From: Rubrivivax sp.
Lineage (GTDB): Bacteria; Pseudomonadota; Gammaproteobacteria; Burkholderiales; Burkholderiaceae_C
Direction: 5' to 3'
Assembly: GCA_030653505.1 (NCBI GenBank)
Contig: JAURZK010000178.1
Span: forward strand, 1 to 64,000
Length of the DNA stretch: 64,000 bases
Shown here: piece by piece, positions 55,335-64,000 of the stretch
How the letters are laid out: every line of letters begins with the position of its first letter
How positions within the stretch are numbered: the first letter of the stretch is position 1
Position numbers and translations under genes: made by a program
Notes under the pieces: generated by a model
What the model was told of the DNA's origin: nothing
Seen by the model: the letters and a program-made list of their open reading frames with translations, nothing else
Database searches by the model: none

Positions 55335-56703
55335 TGGCGCCGGCGACGCGGCCGAACACCGTGCCTATGGTCATGCCGACACCAGCGGTGTAACCCTGGC
55401 CCAGCACGTTGCCGGCCATCACTTCGCCCGCGGCGAAGAGGTTGGCGCTGGGCTGGCCGCCAAAGTGCACGGCGGCATGTTCGTCGACCCACAGCCCCAG
55501 GTAGGTGAAGGTCACGCCTGGCTTGAGCGTGTAACCGTAGTAGGGCGCCGTGTCGATGGGCCGCGCCCAGTGCGTCTTGGCGGGCGTCAGGCCCTCGGTG
55601 TGGCAGTCGTCGAGCACGGCGTGGTCGAAGCTGCCGGCGCGGCAGGCGGCGTTGTAGTCGGCCACGGTCTTCAGGAAAGCCGCTTCAGGCACACCCAGCT
55701 GGCGTGCCAATTCGGGCAGCGTGTCGGCCTGCGCGCCCTTGAACACCGGCGGCATGAAGCGCCCGACGGCCTTGGCGTCGATGACGCAATGCCCCACCTG
55801 CGCCGGCTGCTGCGCCACCAGGCGGCCCCAGATGGCGTAGCGCTTGGGCCAGAAGTCCTCGCCTTCGTCGTAGAAGCGCTGGCCCTCGCGGTTGACCATG
55901 ATGCCGAGGCTGACGCAGTCCACCCGCGTGCAGATGCCGCCGTCGTAGAGCGGCGCACGCGCATCGATGGCCACCATGTGCGCCTGCGTGGCGTCGCTGA
56001 TGGGGTCGGCGCCCTGCGCCAGCAGGTCCTTCAGCAACACCCCCATGTTGAAGCGGGTGCCGCGGATGGCGAACTGGTCGGCCGGCCATTCACCGCGCGT
56101 GTTCTGGCCCCAGGCCTCGCGCAACCACTCGCGGTTGCTCTCGAAGCCGCCGCTGGCCACCACGCACACCTTGGCGGCCAGGCGCTCACCCTGCGCCGTG
56201 TGGGCAGCGACAAACTGCCGGCCTTGCAGTTCGATGCGGGCGACGGGCGTGTCGTAGCGCACCTGCACACCCAGCGCTTCGGCACTTCGGTAATAGGCAT
56301 TCACCAACGCCTTGCCACCGCCCATGAAAAACGCGTTGGTACGGCTCAGGTGCAGCGTGCCCGACAGCGACGGCTGGAAGTGAACGCCGTGCCGGCGCAT
56401 CCAACCGCGGCAGGTGGCCGAGTCGCGGATGACCCGACGCGTCAGCGGCTCACGGGTCTTGCCGCCGGTGACCTTCAGCAGGTCCTGCCAGAACTCTTCC
56501 TCGGGGTAGGCCTCGGTCAGCACGTCCTGCGGTGCGTCGTGGCTGCAGCGGATGTTGCGCGTGTGCACGCTGTTGCCGCCGCGCCACTCGCGCGGCGCCG
56601 ATTCCAGCAGCAGCACCGAAGCGCCGCTGCCCAGTGCTTCCCGCGCCGTCAACGCGGCGCAGAGTGCGGCGTTGCCGCCACCGATGACCAACACGTCCCA
56701 CAT
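55264..56703 (-). CDS. tcuA: FAD-dependent tricarballylate dehydrogenase-like protein
   Basis: TcuA oxidises tricarballylate to cis-aconitate. The product from the ATG at 56703 is 479 residues, of the fumarate reductase/succinate dehydrogenase flavoprotein superfamily. It starts with the FAD-binding motif [20 protein letters not shown], has [11 protein letters not shown] and [11 protein letters not shown] regions, and ends with [24 protein letters not shown], where the second flavin motif sits. A frame open further upstream is not used. Substrate is inferred from the pairing with TcuB; related enzymes act on other dicarboxylates, so this remains an inference. Confidence 0.88.
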   Translation of the reverse strand: MWDVLVIGGGNAALCAALTAREALGSGASVLLLESAPREWRGGNSVHTRNIRCSHDAPQDVLTEAYPEEEFWQDLLKVTGGKTREPLTRRVIRDSATCRGWMRRHGVHFQPSLSGTLHLSRTNAFFMGGGKALVNAYYRSAEALGVQVRYDTPVARIELQGRQFVAAHTAQGERLAAKVCVVASGGFESNREWLREAWGQNTRGEWPADQFAIRGTRFNMGVLLKDLLAQGADPISDATQAHMVAIDARAPLYDGGICTRVDCVSLGIMVNREGQRFYDEGEDFWPKRYAIWGRLVAQQPAQVGHCVIDAKAVGRFMPPVFKGAQADTLPELARQLGVPEAAFLKTVADYNAACRAGSFDHAVLDDCHTEGLTPAKTHWARPIDTAPYYGYTLKPGVTFTYLGLWVDEHAAVHFGGQPSANLFAAGEVMAGNVLGQGYTAGVGMTIGTVFGRVAGASAARAAQRAAAATTLEGAELAGA

Positions 56704-56782
56704 GCAAGGTGCCCCGGATGACCAGCCCGCGACTGTAAGAGCCGGCGCCGGTTGCGACCACGGCGGCCGCGGCAACGGCTCT

Positions 56783-57718
56783 TCACGCGCCGTGAAGGGT
56801 GGCGCCCGGCCAGCGCCCCGACACCACCAGGCTGCGCGCCACGTCGGCCAGCACCACGCGCGCGGCCAGGCCGGCGGGCGAAAGCTCGTCGTCGCACAGG
56901 CTGGCCAGCAGGTTGCTGCGGCTGGCCGCGGCATCGGCCACCTCGCGCACGACGAGCGGGCTGCCGTCCAGCCGCGCGGTGGCCGCACCCGGCTGCAGCG
57001 TGGCGCCCAGGCCGGCGCGCACGGCGTCCATCAGCAGCGCCAGCGAGTCGATCTCCATCACCACCAGCGGCTGCATGCGGGCAGCAGCGAAGGCCAGGTC
57101 GAGCGTGCTGCGCAGGCCGTGCGGGCCAGAGTTGAGGATCAGCGGCAGCTTCGCCAGCGCCGACAGCCGCACCGGCCGCGACGCGGCACCGCCGGGCAGC
57201 CCGGGCAGCCCGGGCGCGGCGATGACGAAGAGCTTCTCGTGCAGCAGTGGCAGCACGCTCCAGCGGCGACCGGGGTCGGCCTTGAAGACGACGGCCAGGT
57301 CGAGCTGGCGTGCGTTGAGCATGTTGGCCAGGTGGCCCGACAGCGCCTCCACCAGGTGCAGCCGCACGTCAGGGTAGCGCTCGCGCATGGCCTGCATCAG
57401 CGGCAGGCCGAGCACCGAGCCCGTGGTGGGCGCCAGGCCCACGCTGACATGCCCCGACAGCCGCGCCTGCTGCGCCGCCTTCACCGCCCCGTCGGCGTGG
57501 CGCAGCACCAGCTGCGCCTGGTGCAGGAAGGCCAGCCCCGCCTCGGTGGGCAGCACACCCGTGGCGGTGCGCTGCAGGAGCCGGGTCGAGAGCTCACCTT
57601 CCAGACGGCTGATCTGCTGGCTGAGCGCGGAGGTCACGACACCCAGGTCGGCCGCGGCACGGCCCATGCTGCCGAGTTCGACGACACGCACGAAGTAGCG
57701 CAGCTGGCGAAACTCCAT
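56783..57718 (-). CDS. LysR-family regulator upstream of tcuA
   Basis: This 311-residue regulator has an N-terminal HTH (LRYFVRVVELGSMGRAAADLG, then SALSQQISRLEGEL) and a typical LysR effector domain (about 90-290). It lies 79 bp upstream of tcuA on the same strand, so it could be cotranscribed with it and control the catabolic genes, as TcuR does for tcuABC in Salmonella. That functional link is inference. The HTH recognition helix has TSALSQQISRLE, the standard form. An M16 peptidase gene precedes it with a 6-bp gap. Confidence 0.9.
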   Translation of the reverse strand: MEFRQLRYFVRVVELGSMGRAAADLGVVTSALSQQISRLEGELSTRLLQRTATGVLPTEAGLAFLHQAQLVLRHADGAVKAAQQARLSGHVSVGLAPTTGSVLGLPLMQAMRERYPDVRLHLVEALSGHLANMLNARQLDLAVVFKADPGRRWSVLPLLHEKLFVIAAPGLPGLPGGAASRPVRLSALAKLPLILNSGPHGLRSTLDLAFAAARMQPLVVMEIDSLALLMDAVRAGLGATLQPGAATARLDGSPLVVREVADAAASRSNLLASLCDDELSPAGLAARVVLADVARSLVVSGRWPGATLHGA

Positions 57719-57724
57719 GCCGGG

Positions 57725-59017
57725 TCAGTCGTCGACGTCGCCCGCCGTGCTCAGCGCGAAGAGCTCGGCGGCCCGCGTGCGCGCACGTGACGGCACGCTG
57801 CCGGCCAGCGCCACCGCCGCCGGGCTGGCCAGCATCGTGCGGAAGGCCGCCTGCACCTGCGGCGCCGTCACCGCCTGCAGGCGGGCGAGCACGACGGCAG
57901 CATCCTGCGGCGTGCCGAAGGTGAAGACCTCCTGCGCCGCGGTCTCCAGCCGCCGCGAGGGCTGCTCCAGCGCGCGCAGCGCGCGCACCGTGAGCTGGTT
58001 GCGGGCACGCTCGAACCCGACCGGGTCGACACCTGCGGCCTGTGCCTGCAGCAGCCGCGCCACCTCGACGAAAAACTGCTCGGCCTGCCCGGGCGCGGTG
58101 GCGGCCTCGACCACGAACTGCCCCGTCAGCGGCAACACGTCGGCCGAACAGGCGGTGTAGTAGGCCAGCCCGCGGCGCTCGCGGATCTCGTCGAGCAAGG
58201 GTGAACTCATGCCTTCGCCGAAGAGCGCGGCGGCCATCACGTAGGCCAAGTGCGCCTCGTCGCGCAACGCAGGCATCTCGAAACCCAGCACCACGTGACA
58301 CTGCGCGCTGCCGGCCATGCGGCGCAGCTTCAGGCCGCCCAGCCAGGCTGGCGCGGGCACGCTGTTGTCGCTGCCGCACGGCATGCCGCCAAAGTGGGCC
58401 TGCACGTCGCGCAGGAAGCGCGCGCCGTCGAAACCGCCGGCCGCGCCCACCACCACGTTGCCCGCGCTGTATTGCCGGGCCACGTAGTCCAGCAGGTCGA
58501 CGCGCGTGAAACGCTTGAGGTTGGCGCGGTTGCCTATCACCGGCTGTCCCGCCGGGTGCTGGCCGTAGCAGGCGCGGTCGAAGAGCTGGAAGGCCATGGC
58601 CGAGGGGTCTTCCTCGAACTCGGTGAACTCGTGCAGGATGACCTGGCGCTCACGCTCCAGCTCGTCGGCCGGGAAGGTGCTGTTCAGCACGATGTCGGCC
58701 AGCATCTCGACAAACACCCCGAGGTCGCGCGCCAGCCCTTCGATGTGGAAGGCCGTGTGGTCCTTGTCGGTGTGGGCGTTGACCTCGGCACCCAGGCGCT
58801 CGGCGTCGAGGTTGATGCGCTGGCAGTCGCGGCTGTGCGTGCCCTTGAAGGCCATGTGCTCGACGACGTGGCTGATGCCGTTCAGGCGCCGGCTCTCGTG
58901 CTGGCTGCCGGTGCGGATGAAGACGCTGAGGCTGACGGTCTGGCGCCAGGGCATCGGCAGCGCGATGACGCGCAGGCCGTTGGGCAGGGTGGTGAGCTGG
59001 GGTTCGTTCGGGGTCAT
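57725..59017 (-). CDS. M16-family zinc metallopeptidase
   Basis: This 430-residue peptidase has the inverted zinc motif HVVEH (H50, E53, H54), followed by a downstream glutamate in the HEFTEFEEDP region that would be the third ligand. A second, non-catalytic domain of the pair follows (about 220-430), as in mitochondrial-processing-peptidase-like proteins. There is no signal peptide, so it is cytoplasmic. The ATG at 59017 removes an upstream stretch without similarity. Substrates are unknown. It ends 6 bp before the LysR gene start and is not obviously related to the carboxylate genes. Confidence 0.9.
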   Translation of the reverse strand: MTPNEPQLTTLPNGLRVIALPMPWRQTVSLSVFIRTGSQHESRRLNGISHVVEHMAFKGTHSRDCQRINLDAERLGAEVNAHTDKDHTAFHIEGLARDLGVFVEMLADIVLNSTFPADELERERQVILHEFTEFEEDPSAMAFQLFDRACYGQHPAGQPVIGNRANLKRFTRVDLLDYVARQYSAGNVVVGAAGGFDGARFLRDVQAHFGGMPCGSDNSVPAPAWLGGLKLRRMAGSAQCHVVLGFEMPALRDEAHLAYVMAAALFGEGMSSPLLDEIRERRGLAYYTACSADVLPLTGQFVVEAATAPGQAEQFFVEVARLLQAQAAGVDPVGFERARNQLTVRALRALEQPSRRLETAAQEVFTFGTPQDAAVVLARLQAVTAPQVQAAFRTMLASPAAVALAGSVPSRARTRAAELFALSTAGDVDD

Positions 59018-59114
59018 GTGGTGCGGGCACCCACGGTGGCGTGGGGTGGCGAGCATGCCATGAGCGCTGGCCCGGGGCAGGCGCGCCGCGCCGCACGGCG
59101 TCTGCCCGCCTGCC

Positions 59115-60464
59115 TCAACCCGCCATCTGCGCCAGCACGCGGTCGACCATCACGCCGCTCTGCCCCAGGTAGTTGGCCGGGTCGAGCATGGCCTCCAGGG
59201 CCGCGCGGTCCACGTGCTTGTGGATCTCGGGATGCGCCACCAGCAGTTCGATCAATGGCGTGTTCCTCGCCAGCGACGCGCGGCAGAGGTCGTACACCAG
59301 GTCGTGCGCGTACTCGCGGCCGATGAACTTGCCCAGGCCCATCATCACCGCTTCGCTCATCACCAGCCCCTGCGTCATGTCGATGTTGCGGCGCATGGCC
59401 AGCGGGTCGACTTCCAGGCCTTCGAGCACGGCGCGTGACTGCTTCAGCGCACCGGCCATCAGGCAGAAGGCCTCGGGCAGCACGATCCATTCGATTTCCC
59501 AGGGCCCGGTGCTGCGTTCGTGGTCGGCGACCATGGCGTCCATCAGCGCGGCGGCATGCTGGCGCACGACGGAGATCGCGGCGTGGATGTAGCAGCTGGC
59601 GATCGGGTTGCGCTTCTGCGGCATGGTGCTGCTGCTGCCGCGGCCATGGTGGTAGGGCTCGAAGACCTCGGCCACCTCGGTCTGCATCATCAGCTTCACG
59701 TCCATGCTCAGCTTGCCCAGCGTGCCGCCGATCAGGCCCAGCACCGCGCCCACCTCGGCGATGTTGTCGCGGATGGTGTGCCAGGCGATCACCGGCTGCT
59801 TCAGGCCCAGTTCGGCGCACAGGCCGGCCTGGGTTTCCATGGCGCCGGCTTCCAGCGAAGCCAGCGTGCCGGCCGCGCCCGCGAACTCGCCCACCAGCAC
59901 CCGTTCACGCAGCTGCGCGATGCGTTCGCGGTGGCGCAGCACGGCGCTCAGGATGCCGGCCATCTTGTAGCCGAAGGTCACGGGGATGGCCTGCTGCAGG
60001 TTGCTGCGCCCGATCACCGGCGTCAGCCGGTGTTCCTTCGCCAGCTTGGCCAGTGCGCTGGCGATGGCCGCGAGCTCGTCGTCGACGATGGTCAGCGCCT
60101 CGCGGATCTGCAGCACCGTGGCCGTGTCGGTGATGTCCTGCGTGGTCGCGCCCCAGTGCACGTACTCACCCAGCTTGTCGCGGCAGAGCTGGTTGATCTG
60201 CGTCACCACGCCCAGGATGGGGTAGCCGATGCGTTCGGTTTGCTGGCGCAGCCGCACCATGTCGATCTGTGACAACTCGCAGTGGCTGACGATCTCGTCG
60301 GCCGCCTCCTGCGGGATCAGGCCCAGACGCGCCTGCACCTTGGCCAACGCACGTTCGACGTCGATGTACTTGGCGGTGCGGTTCTCGTCGCTCCAGACCC
60401 GGCGCATCGCCTCGCTGCTGAAGATGCCCTGGAAGATGACGGAATCGATGATCGTGGAAGCCAT
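59115..60464 (-). CDS. Fumarase/aspartase superfamily lyase (adenylosuccinate lyase/PcaB-like)
   Basis: This 449-residue lyase of the fumarase/aspartase superfamily eliminates or adds across a fumarate-like double bond. The family signature GSSSTMPQKRNP (276-287) holds the catalytic serine loop. The N-terminal region HWGATTQDITDTATVLQIREAL matches the adenylosuccinate lyase/3-carboxymuconate cycloisomerase branch. Its place beside a CitE-like lyase, CoA transferase and hydratase suggests a dicarboxylate or C-N/C-O addition product as substrate, and not purine biosynthesis. The ATG at 60464 is preferred over a longer frame. Confidence 0.88.
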   Translation of the reverse strand: MASTIIDSVIFQGIFSSEAMRRVWSDENRTAKYIDVERALAKVQARLGLIPQEAADEIVSHCELSQIDMVRLRQQTERIGYPILGVVTQINQLCRDKLGEYVHWGATTQDITDTATVLQIREALTIVDDELAAIASALAKLAKEHRLTPVIGRSNLQQAIPVTFGYKMAGILSAVLRHRERIAQLRERVLVGEFAGAAGTLASLEAGAMETQAGLCAELGLKQPVIAWHTIRDNIAEVGAVLGLIGGTLGKLSMDVKLMMQTEVAEVFEPYHHGRGSSSTMPQKRNPIASCYIHAAISVVRQHAAALMDAMVADHERSTGPWEIEWIVLPEAFCLMAGALKQSRAVLEGLEVDPLAMRRNIDMTQGLVMSEAVMMGLGKFIGREYAHDLVYDLCRASLARNTPLIELLVAHPEIHKHVDRAALEAMLDPANYLGQSGVMVDRVLAQMAG

Positions 60465-60498
60465 GCGGTTTGCCTCTGCGTTTGGAGTCGTGGGGTGT

Positions 60499-61317
60499 TC
60501 AGCCGGCGCGCTCGACGGTGCGGCGCGCACGCTCGATCACGGGTTTGTCGATCATGCGGCCGTCCATCTGCACGGCGCCGTGCCCGGCCGCCTGCGCCGC
60601 GGCCGCGGCCTGCAGCACACGCACGGCCCAGGCCAGCTCGGCAGCGCTGGGCGCCAGTGCGTCGTGCACCGTCGTCACCTGCAGCGGGTGGATGCACAGC
60701 TTGGCGCCGAAGCCGTGCTGCCGCGCGCGCGCCAGGTCGGCCAGCAGCCGCACCTCGTCGCCGATGGCGGTAGTGACGCCGGCCACCGGCGCGGCGATGC
60801 CGGCCGCTCGCGAGACCAGGGCCAGGTGGGCGTGGCCCGGGTCGAGTGCCACCGGGTCGTCGCCGAGGTCGAGGTCGAGCGCATAGTCGATGGTGCCGAA
60901 GACCAGGCGCAGCACGCCCGGCGCCTCGGCCAGCGACTGCGCGGCCAACATGCCGCGTGCCGTCTCCACCAGCGGCAGCAGCGTGATGCCGGAGCAGGCA
61001 TCGCGCAGGTCGGTCAGTGACAGCACGCGTTCGGCCTTGGGCAGCATCACGGTGGGCGCGCGGGTGGCGGCCAGCATCGCCACGTCGGCGGCAAACCAGG
61101 GGGTGCTCTCGTCGTTGATCCGCACCACCACGCGGCCACGCTCGGCTTCACCGGCCAGCCACGAGGCCACATGGATGCGCGCCGCACCCTTGGCCGCAGG
61201 CGCCACGGCGTCCTCGAGATCGACGACCACGGCATCGGCGCCGCTGGCCAGGGCCTTGGCAAAACGCTCGGGCCGGTCACCCGGGACGAAGAGGTAGCTG
61301 CGCGGCAGGCGGGCCAT
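60499..61317 (-). CDS. CitE/HpcH-family CoA-ester lyase
   Basis: This 272-residue protein belongs to the citrate lyase beta/malyl-CoA lyase family. The N terminus RSYLFVPGDRPERFAKA supplies the phosphate/CoA-binding Arg, and VVDLEDAVAP contains the Asp/Glu metal site, with a further Glu in LPLVETARGM. It would cleave a CoA ester such as citramalyl-CoA or beta-methylmalyl-CoA to acetyl-CoA plus pyruvate or glyoxylate. It ends 34 bp upstream of the lyase gene start and begins 2 bp after the CoA-transferase gene ends. The physical order supports a three-step CoA pathway. Confidence 0.88.
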   Translation of the reverse strand: MARLPRSYLFVPGDRPERFAKALASGADAVVVDLEDAVAPAAKGAARIHVASWLAGEAERGRVVVRINDESTPWFAADVAMLAATRAPTVMLPKAERVLSLTDLRDACSGITLLPLVETARGMLAAQSLAEAPGVLRLVFGTIDYALDLDLGDDPVALDPGHAHLALVSRAAGIAAPVAGVTTAIGDEVRLLADLARARQHGFGAKLCIHPLQVTTVHDALAPSAAELAWAVRVLQAAAAAQAAGHGAVQMDGRMIDKPVIERARRTVERAG

Positions 61318-61319
61318 GA

Positions 61320-62522
61320 TCAGATCGCCTGCACGGCGCGCAGCGCGGCGATGCCCGCGGCGTCCACGCCCAGCTCGGCGAGGATGGCGTCGGTGTGCTG
61401 GCCCAGCGCCGGCACGGCGTCCATGCGCGGTTCACCGCCACTGCCGGGGCCCCAGCTGCCGGGGGGCAGCAGCGCCGGCACCGAGCCGGCGGGCGTGTCC
61501 ACGTCGCGCCAGCGGCCGCGCGCGGCCAGCTGTTCGTGCGCCCACAGGCCGGACATGTCGCGCAGTTCGGCGTTGGCGATCTGCGCGTCTTCCAGGCGCT
61601 GCGTCACCTGCGCGGCGGTGAGCGACGAGAAGGCGTCGACGATGAGCTGGCGCAGCGCGACACGCTGCGCGGTGCGCTGCGCGTTGCCGGCAAAACGTGC
61701 ATCCTGGCCCAGTGCCGGCTGCAACAACACCTTGTCGCAGAACTGCCGCCATTCCCGTTCGTTCTGCAGGCCGAGCATCACCGTCTTGCCGTCGCCGCAG
61801 GGGAAGGGGCCGTAGGGATAGATGGTGGCGTGCGCCGCACCGGCGCGTGGCGGAGGCTTTGCGCCTTCGAAAGCGTAGTAGAGCGGGTAACCCATCCACT
61901 CGCCCATCGCTTCCAGCATGCTGATGTCGATGCGCCGGCCCTGGCCGTCGGTCTGCCGCTGCAGCAGCGCAGCCAGGATGTTGCTGTAGGCGTACATGCC
62001 GGCGGCGATGTCGGCGATGGACAGCCCCGCCTTGCTCGGCTCGTCGGGCGTGCCGGTGATGCTGACGAAGCCGCTCTCGCTCTGGATCAGCAGGTCGTAG
62101 GCCTTCTTGTCGCGGTAAGGGCCGGGCGCGTGCGGGTCGTCGCCGTAGCCCGAGATGTCGCAGACGATGAGGTCGGGGCGGGCCGGCTTCAGCGCCTCAT
62201 GGGACACGCCCAGGCGTGCCGCCGCCCCGGGCGCCAGGTTCTGCACCACCACGTCGGCCTTCTCGGTGATCAGCTTCAGCAGCAGTGCCGCGGCCTGCGG
62301 GTGCTTGACGTCCAGCGTCAGGCTTTCCTTGCTGCGGTTGGTCCAGACGAAGTGCGAGGCCAGGCCGCGCACCCGCTGGTCGTAGCCGCGCGCGAAGTCG
62401 CCGACGCCGGGGCGTTCGATCTTGATGACCCGCGCACCCAGGTCGGCAAGCTGGCGCGTGGCAAACGGCGCCGCGATGGCGTGTTCGAGGGTGACGACCG
62501 TGAGGCCCTTGAGCGGCTGCAT
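61320..62522 (-). CDS. CaiB/BaiF (type III) CoA transferase
   Basis: This 400-residue type III CoA transferase carries CoA to an organic acid. The N-terminal LKGLTVVTLEHAIAAPFATRQLADLGARVIKIE is typical, and the aspartate of AYDLLIQSESG fits the catalytic position of the family. The domain with GMYAYSNILAALLQRQ and the interlocked fold features are intact. It follows the hydratase gene by 1 bp and precedes the CitE-like gene by 2 bp, so this is one translational unit. A dicarboxylate such as mesaconate, itaconate or succinate derivative is a reasonable substrate, by inference. Confidence 0.92.
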   Translation of the reverse strand: MQPLKGLTVVTLEHAIAAPFATRQLADLGARVIKIERPGVGDFARGYDQRVRGLASHFVWTNRSKESLTLDVKHPQAAALLLKLITEKADVVVQNLAPGAAARLGVSHEALKPARPDLIVCDISGYGDDPHAPGPYRDKKAYDLLIQSESGFVSITGTPDEPSKAGLSIADIAAGMYAYSNILAALLQRQTDGQGRRIDISMLEAMGEWMGYPLYYAFEGAKPPPRAGAAHATIYPYGPFPCGDGKTVMLGLQNEREWRQFCDKVLLQPALGQDARFAGNAQRTAQRVALRQLIVDAFSSLTAAQVTQRLEDAQIANAELRDMSGLWAHEQLAARGRWRDVDTPAGSVPALLPPGSWGPGSGGEPRMDAVPALGQHTDAILAELGVDAAGIAALRAVQAI

Positions 62523-62523
62523 G

Positions 62524-63381
62524 TCAACTTCTCAAGGTCGCCACGGCGTCCATCGTCAACCAGCCCTCGTGGTCCTGCGCCCACAGCTTGACGGTGTTGC
62601 CCTCGCGCAGGCCGTTGACGCGGAAGGGGTGCAGGTCGAAGGTCGGCCGCACGGCCCTGAAGCGGAAGGTCGCCACGTCGGCCTCGCTCGCGTGGCGCCG
62701 CAGCAGGTCCATCAGCAGCGTGGCGATCAGCGGGCCATGCACGATCAGGCCCGGGTAGCCCTCGACCTCGGTGACGTATCTGCGGTCGTAGTGGATGCGG
62801 TGGCCGTTGAAGGTCAAGGCGCTGTAGCGGAAGAGCAGCACGTCGTCGGGCACGATCTCGCGCTGCCAGGCGGCGCCCGTGGGCGCGGGTGTCGGCGGCG
62901 GCTCGGCATCACCCGGCCGCTTGGATTCACGGTAGACGATGTCGTGGAACTCGGTCAGCGCGGGGCTCTCGGCGCCGTTGCGGAACAGTTCGTGTTTCAC
63001 CTTCACGAACACCAGCTTGCCGGTGCGCCCGTCCTTCTGCGTCACGTCGTTGATGGTGCTCTTGCGTGCCACCGCGTCGCCCACGCGCACCGGGGCGTGG
63101 AACTGAAACTGGCTGCCCGCCCACATGCGCCGCGGCAGCGGCACGGGCGGCAGGAAGCCACCGCGTCTTGCATGGCCGTCGGGGCCGATCTCGCTCTGCC
63201 GGTGCATCGGCAGGAAGTAGAGCCAGTGCCACAGCGGCGGCAGTGGAGTGCCCACGGTCACGGGGGCCGCGGGATGATCGAGCGTGGCCGTCAGCGCGGC
63301 CACCGGCGTGGGGCCGAGGGTGTCGTGCACGGTGTCGCTGCGGCCGATCCAGGCGGCCAGGTCTTGTTCAGCAGGGTTCAC
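62524..63381 (-). CDS. MaoC-type/FAS1-like enoyl-CoA hydratase
   Basis: This 285-residue protein has a double hotdog fold of the MaoC/FAS1-like dehydratase type. The N-terminal half has LPRRMWAGSQFQFHAPVRVGDAV and RKSTINDVTQKDG, and the C-terminal half has the hydratase signature FNGHRIHYDRRYVTEVEGYPGLIVHGPLIA. It would hydrate an enoyl-CoA, for example mesaconyl- or itaconyl-CoA. The GTG at 63381 is chosen because upstream codons lie in a poorly conserved stretch; GAGG precedes it weakly. It is the first gene of the CoA module in reading order after the truncated receptor. Confidence 0.88.
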   Translation of the reverse strand: MNPAEQDLAAWIGRSDTVHDTLGPTPVAALTATLDHPAAPVTVGTPLPPLWHWLYFLPMHRQSEIGPDGHARRGGFLPPVPLPRRMWAGSQFQFHAPVRVGDAVARKSTINDVTQKDGRTGKLVFVKVKHELFRNGAESPALTEFHDIVYRESKRPGDAEPPPTPAPTGAAWQREIVPDDVLLFRYSALTFNGHRIHYDRRYVTEVEGYPGLIVHGPLIATLLMDLLRRHASEADVATFRFRAVRPTFDLHPFRVNGLREGNTVKLWAQDHEGWLTMDAVATLRS

Positions 63382-63465
63382 GGTCAGGCCTCGGGTTCGT
63401 GCAGCGGCTGGGCGCAAATTCTGGCGCAAGGCGGGCGCGGCAAATGCCTTGCGCGCGCCGGCGTT

Positions 63466-64000
63466 TCAATCGGCGGTGAGTCTGGCCTTTTGCACCACGC
63501 CCTTCCACTTCGCGAGTTCGCTCCTCACCAGCGCGCCCAGCTCGGCCGGCGTGCTGGACTGCGCGTCGGCGCCGTCGGCCTCGATGCGCCTGACGATCTC
63601 GGGGTCGTTCAGCACCTGCACGAGCGCCTTGTTCAGCTTGTCGACCACCGGCGCCGGCGTCTTCGCGGGGGCAAACAGCGCGTACCACTGCGACACGTCG
63701 ACATCGACACCCATTTCCTTCAGCGTCGGCACGTCGGGCATGCTGGGCAGGCGCTTCGGGCCGGCCACCGCCAGCGCGCGCAGCTTGCCGCCCCGGACCT
63801 GCGGCGCCCCGGTGAAGAGGCTGGGGAACATGAACTGCGCATGGCCGGCGATGGTGTCGTTGATGGCGGGGGCCGAGCCCTTGTAGGGCACGTGCAGCAT
63901 CACCGTGCCGGTGGCGAGCTTGAAGAGTTCGCCCGCGAAGTGCGGCGCCGTGCCCGAACCGGCCGAGGCGTAGGTGTAGCGGTCGGGCTTGGCCTTGAGC
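63466..64000 (-). CDS. Bug-family (TctC-like) substrate-binding protein (partial, 5' end outside window)
   Basis: The last 178 codons of a Bug-family receptor lie at the right edge on the minus strand, in the frame ending at 63466. Readable motifs are ASAGSGTAPHFAGELFKLATG, VPYKGSAPAINDTIAGHAQF, PSMPDVPTLKEMG and the C-terminal helix region, all typical of the family. The start and signal peptide are beyond the window. It is 85 bp upstream of the hydratase gene and in the same direction, so it probably delivers the acid used by the CoA-transferase pathway. Confidence 0.9.
   Translation of the reverse strand, partial: LKAKPDRYTYASAGSGTAPHFAGELFKLATGTVMLHVPYKGSAPAINDTIAGHAQFMFPSLFTGAPQVRGGKLRALAVAGPKRLPSMPDVPTLKEMGVDVDVSQWYALFAPAKTPAPVVDKLNKALVQVLNDPEIVRRIEADGADAQSSTPAELGALVRSELAKWKGVVQKARLTAD

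Overview
This window looks like a chromosomal segment of a high-GC Betaproteobacterium of the order Burkholderiales, probably from the Rubrivivax/Leptothrix/Ideonella side. The evidence is uniformly GC-rich coding DNA, PEP-CTERM proteins, many Bug-type (TctC-like) periplasmic receptors, a Gram-negative porin, and a tyrS - M23 peptidase - anmK - erpA - rpsI - rplM block of a kind I recall from this order. I found no tRNA, rRNA, CRISPR array, insertion sequence or phage gene.

Layout. 1-11351 (minus): a respiratory complex I operon, nuoA to nuoM, tightly overlapping and cut by the left edge; its NuoG is unusually short. 11588-12691: a membrane-anchored Ser/Thr kinase. 12959-17357 (plus): two PEP-CTERM proteins flanking a large secreted ExeM/NucH-type nuclease. 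17366-21942 (minus): a Gfo/Idh/MocA oxidoreductase, a sodium:solute symporter and a fused GT81-like glycosyltransferase/HAD phosphatase, possibly a compatible-solute system. 22147-22884: a Crp/Fnr regulator, divergent from 23010-31713 (plus): an acyl-CoA ligase, a complete branched-chain-amino-acid-type ABC transporter, a small orphan protein and a PaaK-like protein lacking the usual P-loop. This looks like uptake and CoA activation of an organic acid.

31872-44829: one Bug receptor, then housekeeping genes (dtd, a CDF metal exporter, tyrS, an M23 peptidase, anmK, erpA, rpsI, rplM, a GNAT protein, a DUF2726-like protein, a SrkA-like kinase, and htpG with a sigma-32-like promoter). Between erpA and rpsI lie a frameshifted relic that reads like bactofilin and a palindromic repeat whose core recurs near 29.26 kb.

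44830-64000 (all minus): a RIO-type kinase, then an accessory region rich in organic-acid genes. It holds four more Bug receptors without TctA/TctB partners, a porin, a metallo-beta-lactamase-fold lipoprotein, a LysR regulator with two HTH domains, a D-2-hydroxyacid dehydrogenase, a class II aldolase, tcuB/tcuA with a LysR regulator, and an M16 peptidase. It ends with a probable CoA-dependent dicarboxylate module: fumarase-superfamily lyase, CitE-like lyase, type III CoA transferase, MaoC-type hydratase and a receptor cut by the right edge. The likely physiology is scavenging of di- and tricarboxylates and aromatic or fatty acids into central metabolism, with complex I taking the reducing power.
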